From Kocuria marina (GTDB lineage: Bacteria; Actinomycetota; Actinomycetes; Actinomycetales; Micrococcaceae): a stretch of DNA of 64,000 bases. The position numbers were made by a program, and so were the translations under genes. The notes under the pieces were generated by a model that was not told the origin of the DNA, made no database searches, and saw only the letters and a program-made list of their open reading frames with translations. Where the stretch lies: NCBI GenBank assembly GCA_014652975.1, contig BMZV01000004.1, forward strand, positions 186,001-250,000. Direction: 5' to 3'. Below, one piece after another: positions 26,732 to 36,037 of this stretch (positions are counted from its first letter, which is position 1; each line of letters begins with the position of its first letter).

Positions 26732-26784
26732 ACGACGGCGCTCGCCGGGTACCGTGCATATGCACACCCTGCGAGCGCCGTCGT
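26732..26784. terminator. Bidirectional terminator between trmL and htrA
   Basis: A 14-base stem (26732-26745 with 26771-26784) encloses a loop holding a second perfect palindrome, GTGCATATGCAC (26754-26765). It lies just past the trmL stop and 34 bases beyond the htrA stop on the opposite strand. Confidence 0.7.
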
Positions 26785-26817
26785 GAACGCCGTCGGCGCG
26801 GCCGGAGCCGCGGGCGC

Positions 26818-28284
26818 CTACTTGCCCGATTGCTCGGCGGCGTCGCCCACCCTGACCTTGGCCGTGTGCTCGTCCCCGCCGCGCCGGTAGGTGACCTCCG
26901 CCTCCGTCCCGGCCGCGAGTTCGCGCACGCCGGCGGTGAGAGCGTCCGCGTCCGTGATGCGCTTGCCGTTGAACTGCGTGATCACGTCGTTCGCGCGCAA
27001 CCCGGTGTCCGCGGCCGGGGAGCCGTCCTGCACGCTGCGCACGAGGGCACCCGAGGAGAACTGCTCCGAGTTGCTCCCGGACGGCGTGTAGGCGGAGACG
27101 GACGCGCCCAGGTAGCCGTGCGTGGCCTTGCCGTCCTTGATGATCTCGTCCGCGACCCGCTTGGCCGTGTTGGACGGGATCGAGAATCCCACACCGATGT
27201 TCCCCGAACTGGAGGAGTCGTTCGAGGAGGACCCCGCCGCCGAGGCGATCGCCACGTTGATGCCGATCACCTGACCGCTCGAGTTCACGAGCGCGCCGCC
27301 CGAGTTGCCGGGGTTGATCGCCGCGTCCGTCTGCAGGACGTTGAGGTAGACGCTCGACTTCGCGGACTGCGAGCTCGACTGCCCGTTGTCCGGGAAGTTG
27401 AAGAAGAAGTCCTGCCCGCCGCCGCCCTGCTGGGAGTCCTCTGGGGTCTCCTGCGCCGCTGAGGAGGCGACGGCGATCGTCCGGTTGAGCGTGGAGACGA
27501 TGCCGTCCGTGACGGTCCCGCTCAGTCCGAGCGGTGAGCCGATCGCGATCGCGGTGTCCCCCACGTTGAGCTTGCTCGAATCCCCGAATTCCGCGGGCGT
27601 AAGACCGCTCGGGTCCACCTTGATCACCGCGAGGTCCGATTCGGGGTCCGTGCCCACGAGGCTGGCCTTGCGCACGGAACCGTCCGAGGTCTGGACCTCC
27701 AGGTTGGCATCCGAGCTCGCGCCGTCCAGCGTGACCACGTGGGTGTTGGTGAGGATGTGTCCTTGATCGTCCAAGATCACACCGGACCCCGTCCCCGCGC
27801 GGCCCCCGGCGGACGCGGAAATCGTCACCACGGACGGGGAGGCCTTGTGGGTGGCCCCCGTGATCTGGTTGACCGATTCCGTGTTGTTCACGATCACCGG
27901 GGAGCTGTTGCCCGCCGCGGACACGCCGTTGTTCTCGGCGAGGGCGCCGGTCCCCACCGCGGTCCCCGCACCGATCAGCCCTGCGAGCACCATCCCGGCG
28001 ACCAGGGCACCCGCCGAGAACTTGCGCTTGGGCGTCGTGGCGGTCGCAGCACCACCGACCGGTTGCGACGCCGCGGTGTAGCCGTCCTGACCACCGGAAT
28101 AGGTGCCGTACTGGTAACCCCCGGTGGCGCCGGGGTGTTCGCCCGCGGGCGGGATGGGTTGGGTGTCCTGCGCGTGCCACGGCGAACCCTGGCCGGTGCC
28201 CTCCGTCCCGGAGCCGTACTGGCCGTACCGGGGCACGGGACGCTGGGGATCGCCGCCCGCACGGGGGTCATAGGAATCGGCCAT
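26818..28284 (-). CDS. Membrane-anchored HtrA/DegP-type serine protease with PDZ domain
   Basis: The protein has 488 residues, starting at 28284 with GAAGGAGAG upstream. The cytosolic N-terminus (1-85) is rich in Gly, Gln, Pro and Tyr. One membrane helix follows (about 88-112). The trypsin-like domain shows His about 182 (ILTNTHVV), Asp about 214 (ESDLAVIKV) and Ser about 327 (NPGNSGGAL). A PDZ domain lies at about 385-480 (GALVRSVQDGSPAADTGLRANDVI). Such proteases degrade or activate misfolded envelope proteins. The gene is divergent from the TPM-domain gene followed by pspA, which supports a shared envelope-stress setting. It could be called degP/htrA/pepD; I leave the symbol open because paralogues are common. 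Confidence 0.93.
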   Translation of the reverse strand: MADSYDPRAGGDPQRPVPRYGQYGSGTEGTGQGSPWHAQDTQPIPPAGEHPGATGGYQYGTYSGGQDGYTAASQPVGGAATATTPKRKFSAGALVAGMVLAGLIGAGTAVGTGALAENNGVSAAGNSSPVIVNNTESVNQITGATHKASPSVVTISASAGGRAGTGSGVILDDQGHILTNTHVVTLDGASSDANLEVQTSDGSVRKASLVGTDPESDLAVIKVDPSGLTPAEFGDSSKLNVGDTAIAIGSPLGLSGTVTDGIVSTLNRTIAVASSAAQETPEDSQQGGGGQDFFFNFPDNGQSSSQSAKSSVYLNVLQTDAAINPGNSGGALVNSSGQVIGINVAIASAAGSSSNDSSSSGNIGVGFSIPSNTAKRVADEIIKDGKATHGYLGASVSAYTPSGSNSEQFSSGALVRSVQDGSPAADTGLRANDVITQFNGKRITDADALTAGVRELAAGTEAEVTYRRGGDEHTAKVRVGDAAEQSGK

Positions 28285-28461
28285 GTTCTCTCCTTCAGGA
28301 CTGTGACAGGACGTCGAGGGATCGTGTGTCTGGATGCGGATACCGGGACCCGCCCGGCGGCTTCCGGTAGCCCAGTATGCCCGGGCGTACTGAGCCACGG
28401 CTGTGAGAACTGGCCGATTCCTGCACGTTGTCTGGCGATCTCCGGGACGCTCGCTGATCTC

Positions 28462-28490
28462 GTGACCGCATTGTCCGTTCAGCGTAGTCT
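28462..28490 (+). promoter_or_regulatory. Possible promoter of the TPM-domain gene
   Basis: GTGACC (28462-28467) and TAGTCT (28485-28490) are spaced by 17 bases in a 286-base divergent intergenic region. Both hexamers are imperfect (four of six each), so this is only a candidate. It would give a leader of about 75 bases. Confidence 0.3.
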
Positions 28491-28570
28491 GTGACTCGGA
28501 CGACCATCATGTCCCGGGGACGATCCCCGGGAGGGCGTCCGCCGGGCTGAGATCGATTGGAACGAGGGTC

Positions 28571-30562
28571 ATGAATTCACACACCGTTTGGCGCCGCGCT
28601 GTTTCCGCGACCGTACTCTCGGGAGTGTGCTTGTTCGCGGCGCCCGCCGCCCTGGCCGAGCCCCCTCAGCAGGTGGACCCCGGCACACGGATCGTGGATT
28701 CGGCCAACGTCCTGGGCAACACGTCGCAATTGCAGGACGAGATCAACAGGGTCGCCAGCGAACACAACATCACGCTCTACGTGGTGTACGTGGACCGGTT
28801 CACGAACCCCACCGATCCCGGTCAGTGGGTCCAGGACTTCGCCCGGAACAACGGTTTCGGGACCAACGACGCCGTGCTCACCGTGGCCACCGAGACCCGC
28901 CAGGCGCGGTTCGTGGCCAACTCGGCGGGTCCCCTGTCCCGCTCGGACACCCAGGAGATCTACAACGAGAACATCGTCCCGGCCCTGCGCAACGGCAACT
29001 GGGACGCCGCCGCCCAGGGGGCCGTGAAGGGGATCGACTCGAAACTCGGCGGGGTGAGCCTGAACGGGGCCGGCGGTGTGGTCGGCGGGGTCGTGGTGCT
29101 CGGCGGGCTCGCGGCCGCGGGCGTGGGCGTCGCGTCGCTCATGCGCGGGCGGCGTCGTCGTGCGAATGCACCCCAGGCCCCGGAACCGCACAACGGCAGC
29201 AGCGCGCCGCAGCGACCGCTCGTGCCCCTGCCCGAGCTGCACAAGCGCGCGGGTTCGGCGCTCGTGGAGGCGGACAACGCGATCCAGCACTCCGAGCAGG
29301 AACTCACCTTCGCGCAGCTGCAGTACGGCCGCGAGCAGACCCAGCCGTTCGAGCACGCGCTCGCGCGGGCCAAAGAGCATATGCGCGCGTCCTTCGAGCT
29401 ACAGCAGAAGCTCGAGGACCACATCCCGGACACCGAGGCGGACCAGCGCGCGTGGCTCGGGGAAATCATCGAGCGCTCCAACCAGGCGCGCGGCTCCCTT
29501 GCGGAACAGGAACAGAACTTCTCACAGTTGCGTCAACTCGAGACCCGCGCCCCCGAGGCGCTCGAGGACGTGCGCCACGCCGTGGCCGGTGTCCAGCCGC
29601 GCCTGCAGGACGCCGAGTCCTTGCTCGTCTCGCTGCACGCAACGTACGACGACGCCGCTCTGGCCCCCGTGCGGGACAACGGCGAGCAGGCACGCGAACG
29701 CCTCGAGTTCGCCGAATCCGCGATCGCCCAGGCCCAACAGCACCTGGACGCGGGACAGGTTTCCCAGGCCGTGCTCAACATCCGAGCCGCCGAGGAAGCG
29801 CAGGGCCAGGCCGAGGGTCTGATCACCTCGGTGGAGAACGCCCGCCGGGAACTGGCCAAGGCCGAGGAGTCCCTCAAGGACGCCGTGAGCATCGCCCAAC
29901 GGGACGTCGCCGAGGCCGAGGGACTGGTCCAGCAGGGCTCCCGTCCCGAGCTCGCGGGTGCCGCCGCCGGGGTGCGCTCCGTGCTGCAGACCGTGACCCA
30001 GAACATGCGTTCCGGGCGCTACGACCCCATGGGCTCCGCCCGCCGGCTCGCGCAGGCCAAGGCCGAGCTCGACAAGGGCCTGGACGATGTCCGTAGCGCG
30101 AACGACCGCGCCCGCTCCGCGCGCGAGACCCTGTCCCACGCGCTCGTGAGCGCGCAGGCGAGCCTGACCACCGCGTCCGACTACGTGTGGGCGCGCCGCG
30201 GCGGTGTGGGCGCCCGCGCGCGCACGGAACTCGCGGAGGCCGAACGCCACCTGGAGATCGCGCAGCAACTGCAGAACTCTGATCCCGAGCGGGCACTCAA
30301 CGAGGCCAACCAATCCATCCGCCTCGCGGACTCCGCACAGCGCTCCGCACAGACGGACGTGGACGAGTTCTACAACTCCCCCATGGGCTACGGCGGCATG
30401 GGTTACGGCCGGCGCAGCAACGGCCTCGGTGGTGCCATGCTCGGCGGGATCCTGCTGGGCGGGATCCTCAACGGCGGCGGAGGCGGTGACTTCGGCGGCG
30501 GTTTCGGCGGCGGAGGCGGCGATTTCGGTGGCTTCGACGGCGGTGTGGGCGGGAACTTCTGA
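28571..30562 (+). CDS. Secreted/membrane TPM-domain protein with long coiled-coil region
   Basis: The protein has 663 residues. A signal peptide (1-29, ending AAPAALAE) precedes a TPM domain (about 33-155). A membrane helix (about 163-186, GVVGGVVVLGGLAAAGVGV) is followed by basic residues. About 400 residues of Ala/Glu/Gln-rich helices then look like coiled coil. The end is a Gly-rich stretch with GGGGDFGGGFGGGGGDFGG. TPM proteins are linked to photosystem repair in plants and to membrane repair in bacteria. The gene runs directly into pspA (79 bases apart), so a role in membrane maintenance together with PspA is a reasonable inference. The coiled-coil part probably lies in the cytosol. Confidence 0.8.
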   Translation: MNSHTVWRRAVSATVLSGVCLFAAPAALAEPPQQVDPGTRIVDSANVLGNTSQLQDEINRVASEHNITLYVVYVDRFTNPTDPGQWVQDFARNNGFGTNDAVLTVATETRQARFVANSAGPLSRSDTQEIYNENIVPALRNGNWDAAAQGAVKGIDSKLGGVSLNGAGGVVGGVVVLGGLAAAGVGVASLMRGRRRRANAPQAPEPHNGSSAPQRPLVPLPELHKRAGSALVEADNAIQHSEQELTFAQLQYGREQTQPFEHALARAKEHMRASFELQQKLEDHIPDTEADQRAWLGEIIERSNQARGSLAEQEQNFSQLRQLETRAPEALEDVRHAVAGVQPRLQDAESLLVSLHATYDDAALAPVRDNGEQARERLEFAESAIAQAQQHLDAGQVSQAVLNIRAAEEAQGQAEGLITSVENARRELAKAEESLKDAVSIAQRDVAEAEGLVQQGSRPELAGAAAGVRSVLQTVTQNMRSGRYDPMGSARRLAQAKAELDKGLDDVRSANDRARSARETLSHALVSAQASLTTASDYVWARRGGVGARARTELAEAERHLEIAQQLQNSDPERALNEANQSIRLADSAQRSAQTDVDEFYNSPMGYGGMGYGRRSNGLGGAMLGGILLGGILNGGGGGDFGGGFGGGGGDFGGFDGGVGGNF

Positions 30563-30641
30563 CCCCCTCCGGGTCAGCGACGCACCCGCCGCCCCGTGAC
30601 AGATTTCAGTTTTGTCCGAGATACGAGAAGAGGAGAACACC

Positions 30642-31397
30642 ATGTCCAAACAGTCCATTTTCGGGCGGATCGCTCAGCTGGCCAAGGCGAACATCAACGC
30701 GATGATCGATTCCGCGGAGGACCCCCAGAAGATGCTGGACCAGATGGTCCGCGACTACACCGAGAACATCCGCGAGGCGGAGTCCGCCGTGGCCCAGACC
30801 ATCGGTAACCTCCGCTTGCTCGAGAAGGACCACGCCGAGGACGTCCAGGAGGCCGCCCAGTGGGGTAACAAGGCACTGGCCGCGTCCAACAAGGCGGAGG
30901 AGTTCCGTTCGTCCGGCAAGGAGAGCGAGGCCCAGAAGTTCGACAACCTCGCCAAGGTCGCGCTGCAACGTCAGATCCAGTCCGAGAGCGAGGCCCGCGG
31001 GGTCGAACCCCAGATCGCGTCCCAGACCGAGGTCGTGGAGAAGCTCAAGGACGGGCTCAACACCATGCGCGGCAAGCTCCAGGAGCTCTCCGCCAAGCGT
31101 GACGAGCTGGCCGCTCGTCAGAAGACCGTCCAGGCCCAGGCCCAGGTGCAGGACTCCCTCAAGGCGTTCGACGTCATGGACCCCACGAGCGAGGTCTCCC
31201 GGTTCGAGGACAAGATCCGCCGCGAGGAGGCTCGCGTGGCCGGCCAGCAAGAGCTCGCCGATTCCTCCCTGGACCGCCAGTTCGAGGCGCTCGAGGACAT
31301 GGGTCAGCAAACCGAGATCGAGGCGCGGCTCGCGGCGCTCAAGGCCGGCAGCGCCACCAAAGACGGCGAGAAGATTGTGTCCTCCGAGGAAGTCTGA
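30642..31397 (+). CDS. pspA: PspA/IM30-family membrane-stress protein
   Basis: The 251-residue protein is nearly all helix: the amphipathic N-terminal helix (IFGRIAQLAKANINAMID), then the long coiled coil with DPQKMLDQMVRDY and the segment VSRFEDKIRREEARVAGQQEL. This is the ESCRT-III-like fold that assembles on damaged membranes. The start has AGAGGAG about eight bases upstream. The short C-terminal extension (KAGSATKDGEKIVSSEEV) is polar. It is likely co-transcribed with the TPM-domain gene. Confidence 0.93.
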   Translation: MSKQSIFGRIAQLAKANINAMIDSAEDPQKMLDQMVRDYTENIREAESAVAQTIGNLRLLEKDHAEDVQEAAQWGNKALAASNKAEEFRSSGKESEAQKFDNLAKVALQRQIQSESEARGVEPQIASQTEVVEKLKDGLNTMRGKLQELSAKRDELAARQKTVQAQAQVQDSLKAFDVMDPTSEVSRFEDKIRREEARVAGQQELADSSLDRQFEALEDMGQQTEIEARLAALKAGSATKDGEKIVSSEEV

Positions 31398-31482
31398 GTC
31401 ACTTCCGGGACTGCCGGTGCGGTGGCCGCAGCATTCAGGGCCTCATCCCGCGGCTGAGCAGACACCCCCGGCGTGAGCCGAC

Positions 31483-31521
31483 GTGGAGCAAACGCGGCAT
31501 CGCCTGCTGCGTTTGCTCCAC
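31483..31521. terminator. Hairpin downstream of pspA
   Basis: GTGGAGCAAACGCGGC (31483-31498) pairs with GCTGCGTTTGCTCCAC (31506-31521) with one G-T pair, giving a 16-base stem and a 7-base loop. It lies about 85 bases after the pspA stop; no T-run follows. Confidence 0.5.
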
Positions 31522-31563
31522 TGCTTGTCGCGAAGTAGCCCCGGACACGTGTCCGGACATGCC

Positions 31564-31595
31564 AGAAGCCCGGTTTCCTGGGAAACCGGGCTTCT
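31564..31595. terminator. Terminator shared by pspA and the initiator tRNA
   Basis: AGAAGCCCGGTTTC (31564-31577) pairs exactly with GAAACCGGGCTTCT (31582-31595) around the loop CTGG. On the minus strand it starts four bases after the tRNA 3' end, and on the plus strand it follows pspA. Confidence 0.8.
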
Positions 31596-31598
31596 TCG

Positions 31599-31675
31599 TG
31601 GTTGCGGGGGCAAGATTTGAACTTGCGACCTCTGGGTTATGAGCCCAGCGAGCTACCGAACTGCTCCACCCCGCG
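31599..31675 (-). tRNA. tRNA-fMet (initiator), anticodon CAT
   Basis: A 77-base cloverleaf reads 5'-CGCGGGG...CCCCGCA-A-CCA-3' on the minus strand. The first pair is a C1-A72 mismatch, and the anticodon stem has three G-C pairs next to the loop (GGG-CTCATAA-CCC). Both are marks of the bacterial initiator tRNA. The D arm, anticodon arm (CTCATAA) and T arm (GCAAG-TTCAAAT-CTTGC) are intact. The terminal CCA is encoded in the gene. Confidence 0.95.
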
Positions 31676-31687
31676 GCGACGTCCTCA

Positions 31688-31716
31688 ACTATACGGAGGG
31701 TGAACGGATCGTGCAA
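31688..31716 (-). promoter_or_regulatory. Promoter of the initiator tRNA gene
   Basis: On the minus strand TTGCAC (31716-31711) is followed after 17 bases by TATAGT (31693-31688). Transcription would start near 31681, only a few bases before the mature tRNA 5' end at 31675. The match is close to the housekeeping sigma consensus. Confidence 0.75.
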
Positions 31717-31813
31717 ATCGGGTGTCCCCCGGCGCGGATCCGCACGGGACAGCGCCCCGATGGCGAGGGGCGGTGAGGACAGGGGCGGCGACAAGGGGGG
31801 GGGACGGTGATGG

Positions 31814-31853
31814 CGAAGGGCGGTGACCGGGAGAACCCGACCACCGCCCTTCG
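31814..31853 (-). terminator. Terminator after the UPF0182 gene
   Basis: CGAAGGGCGGTG (31814-31825) pairs with CACCGCCCTTCG (31842-31853), and an inner CGGG/CCCG stem closes around AGAA. It lies 16 bases beyond the minus-strand stop of the large membrane protein. Confidence 0.75.
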
Positions 31854-31868
31854 GGCGTCTCCCCTGGA

Positions 31869-34847
31869 TTACGGGGTGGCACCGTCCTGACGCATGGCCT
31901 CGTCGATGGCCTGCTTCAGCCGGTCCTGGGCCTCGCCGTACTGCGTCCAGTCACCGTCCCGGCGTGCCCGATCCGCTTCCTGCATGGCCTGGTTGGCGTT
32001 GTCCAGAGCCTGCTGCAGGGACGTGGAGCGCGGCGACGGGGTCCCGGAGGGCTGCGGCGAGGGGCTGGCCGACGCGCCGTCGTCCACCGCGCCGGTGCGC
32101 CCGTCGCCGCCCTGGGCGGCCTCCGCGGCCTGGTCGTTCACGCCGGCCCCGGTGTCCGTGGTGGCACCGGAGTTACCGCTGAAAACCTCATCCAGAGCGC
32201 CGTCGAGCGTGGGGGCGAATCCGACCTTCTCACCGAAGCCCACGAGGACGCGGCGCAGGGTGGGGTAGGCGGCATCGCCGGAGGACTGCACGTACACGGG
32301 CTGGACGTAGAGCATGCCCCCGCCCGCGGGCAGTGTCAGCAGGTTGCCGTTGATGACCTCGGACGCACCCTGACGCAGCAGGTTCAGCTCCTGGGACACA
32401 TCCGTGTCCGAGTTGAACAGGTTCTGCGCCTGGCCCGGACCGGGCACCACAGAGGAGCGCGGCAGTTCGAGCAGCCTCAGCTTGCCGTAGTCCTCGCTCT
32501 TGACGCCGTCCTCACCCGTCCCGGCGTCCGCGTTGGCGGAGAGGTACCCGTACATCACGTTACGGGTGTTGCCGGACTCGCTCTGCTGCGGGATGAAGGA
32601 CGAGGTGAGCGAGAAGTTCGCCTTGTCCTCACCCGGCATGCGCATGGAGAGGTAGTACGGCGGCTGCGGGACGTCCTGGTTCTGCTGGGTGGGGTCGTTG
32701 GGCACGGACCACACGTCGTCGCTCGCGTAGAAGCTGTTCGCGTCCGTGACGTGGTAGCGGTTGAGCAGCTCACGCTGGACCTTGAACATGTCTTCGGGGT
32801 AGCGCACATGGGCCATGAGGTCCGCGGACATCTCCGAGTACGGCTTGAGCGTATTCGGGAAGACCTTCTGCCACGACTTCAGGACGGGGTCCTGGTCGTC
32901 CCACGCGTAGAGATCCACGGAACCGTCGTAGGCGTTGACCGTGGCCTTGACCGAGTTACGGATGTAATTCACACGCTCGGGCGGCAACGCAGCGGCGGTG
33001 CCCTGCGCGGTCTGGGTGTCCTGGGTGGCCTCCTGGAGCACGGACGGCGTGGAGTACGGGTAGGACGCCGCCGTGGTGTAGGCGTCCACGATCCACACGA
33101 CCTTGTTGTCCACGATCGCCGGGTACGGGTTGCCGTCCACCGTGAGGTAGGGGGCCACCTTCTCCACCCGCTCACGCGGGTTGCGGTCGTAGAGGATCTG
33201 GGACTCCGGGCGCACCGCGTCCGAGAGCAGCATGTCCGTGGACTGGAACTTGATGGAGTAGGACAGTTTGCTAAACCAGTTGCCCACGGTGGGGCCGCCG
33301 TTTCCGGCGAACGTGGTCTTGGCGTCCTGGGCGTCCCCGTCATTGGTCTGGGGGCGGTCCAGCTCGAGCGGCGGGTCCTCAGGGGAGCCACCCACGATCG
33401 AGTACTCGGGCGAGTTCTTCCCGAAGTAGATCCGCGGCTCGTAGTCGTTGGAGATCTCACCGCGGGACGGGATCCCGGCCTGCATGAATTGGGGCTTGCC
33501 GTCCGACTGCACGCGGGAGCCGTACGCGGCCACCACGCCGTAGCCGTGGGTATAGACCACCGACTGGTTGTACCAGCCCTGGATCTGGTCCGGGTTCAGT
33601 TCACGGGTCGCAATGACCGTGTCCTGGGTCTGGCCGTCGATCGTGTAGCGGTCCACGTTGAGCATGTCGGAGAACTGGTAGTACGGCCGGAACTGCTGCA
33701 GCTGGGCGAACGCGGAGGAGACCACGTTGGGGTCCAGCAGACGGATGTTGGAGGTGGTCTCGGTGTCCTGGCGCAGCGCACCCTGTTCGGTCTGGGTCGT
33801 GGCGTCGTACGGGGTGACCTCGGTGTTGTCCAGACCGTAGGCCTGTCGGGTCATGGTGATGTTGCGCTGGATGTACTCGTTCTCGAGCGCCTGCTCCGTG
33901 GGGGTCACCTGGAAGCGCTGGATGGCCCACGGGTAGAGCCCACCGGCCACCACGGCCACGACCACGAGCATCGCGGCACCGATCAGGGGCAGCTTCCAAC
34001 GGCCGATGAACCCGGCCACCACGAACAGGATGGCTACCAGGACGGCGGCGATCGCCAGGATGCCCTTGGTGGGGATCACGGCGTTGACGTCGGTGTACAG
34101 CGCACCGGTCCACTTGCCCGAGTTGGAGGTCAGGGTCGCGTAGCGGTCCAGCCAGAAGTTCACGGCCTGCAGCGCGAGGAACGCGGCCACGATGGAGCCC
34201 AGGTGCACGCGGGAGGAACGGGTCGTGGCGATCCCGCGTTCATGGATGCGGATCCCGCCGTAGACGTAGTGCATGAGCAGCCCGGCCACACCGGCGAGTA
34301 GCAGCGCGGTGACCAGGAAGCCGATTAGCAGCCGCAGGAACGGGAGGGTGAACACGTAGAAGCCCAGGTCCAGGTCGAACTGGGGGTCGGTCTGTCCGAA
34401 GGGTTCCTGGTTGAGGAACAGCAGCACGGTCTGCCACTGGGACGCGATCGTGGAGGCGGCGAACAGCCCGAAGATCACCGGGACGGCCACCATGACGATC
34501 TTGCGCACGGGGTCCAGCGCCTGCTGGTACTTCTGCATGTTGTCGCTGACCTGGCCGGTGTCCCGGGGGCGGTTGCGGTATGCGAGCCACAGGCTCAGGA
34601 ACATGAGCGTGGCCACGATCACGGCGGAGATGATGAACAGACCGATCATCGCGAGGTTACGGGTGACGAACACCCGCAGGTAGCCGAGCTGCTCGAACCA
34701 GAGGATGTTCGTGTAGACCTGGGTGAACCCCACGAACAGGGCGATGAGGACCACCACCGCGATCACTGTGGGCAACAGGGCCCCGTGTTTCTTGCGGCCC
34801 GCTGCGGACCCGCTGGATGGACGTGGGGATGTGGATCCGGCGGTCAC
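31869..34847 (-). CDS. UPF0182 family large membrane protein (Rv3193c-like)
   Basis: The protein has 992 residues with a GTG start at 34847 (AGAGG upstream). Seven hydrophobic helices lie within the first 320 residues, including LLPTVIAVVVLIALFVGF, MIGLFIISAVIVATLMFL and AAMLVVVAVVAGGLYPW. A large domain of about 550 residues, probably outside the membrane, contains FRPYYQFSDMLNVDRY and VYTHGYGVVAAYGS. The end is a Ser/Pro linker and a final helix (about 955-990). The family is found mainly in Actinobacteria and Cyanobacteria; its function is unknown. The PDZ/Lon-like protease gene is directly upstream on the same strand, as in M. tuberculosis (Rv3194c-Rv3193c). Confidence 0.9.
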   Translation of the reverse strand: MTAGSTSPRPSSGSAAGRKKHGALLPTVIAVVVLIALFVGFTQVYTNILWFEQLGYLRVFVTRNLAMIGLFIISAVIVATLMFLSLWLAYRNRPRDTGQVSDNMQKYQQALDPVRKIVMVAVPVIFGLFAASTIASQWQTVLLFLNQEPFGQTDPQFDLDLGFYVFTLPFLRLLIGFLVTALLLAGVAGLLMHYVYGGIRIHERGIATTRSSRVHLGSIVAAFLALQAVNFWLDRYATLTSNSGKWTGALYTDVNAVIPTKGILAIAAVLVAILFVVAGFIGRWKLPLIGAAMLVVVAVVAGGLYPWAIQRFQVTPTEQALENEYIQRNITMTRQAYGLDNTEVTPYDATTQTEQGALRQDTETTSNIRLLDPNVVSSAFAQLQQFRPYYQFSDMLNVDRYTIDGQTQDTVIATRELNPDQIQGWYNQSVVYTHGYGVVAAYGSRVQSDGKPQFMQAGIPSRGEISNDYEPRIYFGKNSPEYSIVGGSPEDPPLELDRPQTNDGDAQDAKTTFAGNGGPTVGNWFSKLSYSIKFQSTDMLLSDAVRPESQILYDRNPRERVEKVAPYLTVDGNPYPAIVDNKVVWIVDAYTTAASYPYSTPSVLQEATQDTQTAQGTAAALPPERVNYIRNSVKATVNAYDGSVDLYAWDDQDPVLKSWQKVFPNTLKPYSEMSADLMAHVRYPEDMFKVQRELLNRYHVTDANSFYASDDVWSVPNDPTQQNQDVPQPPYYLSMRMPGEDKANFSLTSSFIPQQSESGNTRNVMYGYLSANADAGTGEDGVKSEDYGKLRLLELPRSSVVPGPGQAQNLFNSDTDVSQELNLLRQGASEVINGNLLTLPAGGGMLYVQPVYVQSSGDAAYPTLRRVLVGFGEKVGFAPTLDGALDEVFSGNSGATTDTGAGVNDQAAEAAQGGDGRTGAVDDGASASPSPQPSGTPSPRSTSLQQALDNANQAMQEADRARRDGDWTQYGEAQDRLKQAIDEAMRQDGATP

Positions 34848-34954
34848 TGAATACCTCTGAATTCCCTGGGCACGGATGATGATCTGTCAATGATCAGTGT
34901 CCACCCTATTGTGCTGGCCCCCGTCGCGGCATGCAATTTCACCACCTCGGGATG

Positions 34955-36037
34955 TCACCGGGTGCCGCAGGAAGGCAGCTCCACGACCGATCCGGACGCC
35001 GCTTTTTCGACCCCTTCCACAGCATCTCCCAGTGTCTTCACCTCGATCACCGTGAGACCATCCGGGACGTGCCCGGCCACCTCACCGCAATTGTCCGAGG
35101 GGGCCAGGAAGTACGTGGCACCGGACTCCGCTGCGCCCTGCAATTTCTGTCGGATCCCGCCGATGGGACCGACCTTCCCGTCCGCCGAGATCGTTCCGGT
35201 ACCCGCGATGTGTTCGTCGCCCGCCATCGATCCGGGGGTCAGTTCCTCGACGATCCCCAGCGCGAACATCATCCCGGCGCTGGGCCCACCCACCTGGTCC
35301 AGTTGGAAGTCCACGTCCACGGGGAACTCGTATTTCGGTACGAGGTACACGCCGAGCTGCCACCGCTGCGAGTCCTCGTCCCGGGTCAGCTTCACGTGTT
35401 CGGTGACCGTCCTGCCGTCCCGGCGCACGACGACGTCCGCTCCCCGCTCCCCCGCGGCGTCGAGTTGCTCGCGCAACAGCTCGAGCGAGGTGACCTGCGT
35501 GCCGTTCACGGAGAGGATCCGGTCCCCGGCCCGCAGGACACCGTCCGCGGCGCCGCCGGGGATCACGGCGTGCACGGTCAGGGTGGTTGTGAACGGCTTG
35601 CCCAGGTGGTTCAGCGCGGCCGCCACGGAGTCCTCCTGGGAGGTGACCATGGCCGCGGCGTTGGACTCGTCCACCTGCTGGCCCGTGGTGTCCGGCGGGT
35701 AAAGGGTGTCCTCCGGGATCACGGCATCGGAGGGATCCAACCAGCCCAGCAGCGCGTTGATGGAGTTGAGCCGCCCGGAGGGTCCGCCCGTGACGTACAC
35801 GGTGGTCAGGTCCAACCGGCCGTCGCTCGGGTAAGTCGGGGCGCCCGTGATCTTGACGAGCTGCTTGTCGTCGTGGCTGCCCACGGTGTTGAACGTGGGT
35901 CCGGCGGATTCCACGACGTACGGCGCGGGCAGCACCACGCCCGCGAGCAGCAGCACCGTGGTCCCCGCGAGCGCGACCGACGGCAACGACCGGCGGCGGA
36001 GGAATCCGCGCCGCGCCCCCTTCTGCTCACCCGTCAC
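34955..36037 (-). CDS. Membrane-anchored PDZ and Lon-like (S16) protease
   Basis: The protein has 360 residues with a GTG start at 36037 and AGAGGAAG upstream. One membrane helix (SVALAGTTVLLLAGVVLPAPYVV, about 18-40) anchors it. A PDZ domain (about 140-215) includes AVIPGGAADGVLRAGDRILSVNG. The C-terminal S16 domain (about 235-350) shows the nucleophile Ser in GGPSAGMMFALGI and the Lys in DGKVGPIGGI, the Lon Ser-Lys dyad. No ATPase domain is present, as in YlbL-type proteins (Rv3194c). It probably cleaves membrane or secreted substrates in an ATP-independent way; none is known here. Confidence 0.9.
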   Translation of the reverse strand: MTGEQKGARRGFLRRRSLPSVALAGTTVLLLAGVVLPAPYVVESAGPTFNTVGSHDDKQLVKITGAPTYPSDGRLDLTTVYVTGGPSGRLNSINALLGWLDPSDAVIPEDTLYPPDTTGQQVDESNAAAMVTSQEDSVAAALNHLGKPFTTTLTVHAVIPGGAADGVLRAGDRILSVNGTQVTSLELLREQLDAAGERGADVVVRRDGRTVTEHVKLTRDEDSQRWQLGVYLVPKYEFPVDVDFQLDQVGGPSAGMMFALGIVEELTPGSMAGDEHIAGTGTISADGKVGPIGGIRQKLQGAAESGATYFLAPSDNCGEVAGHVPDGLTVIEVKTLGDAVEGVEKAASGSVVELPSCGTR

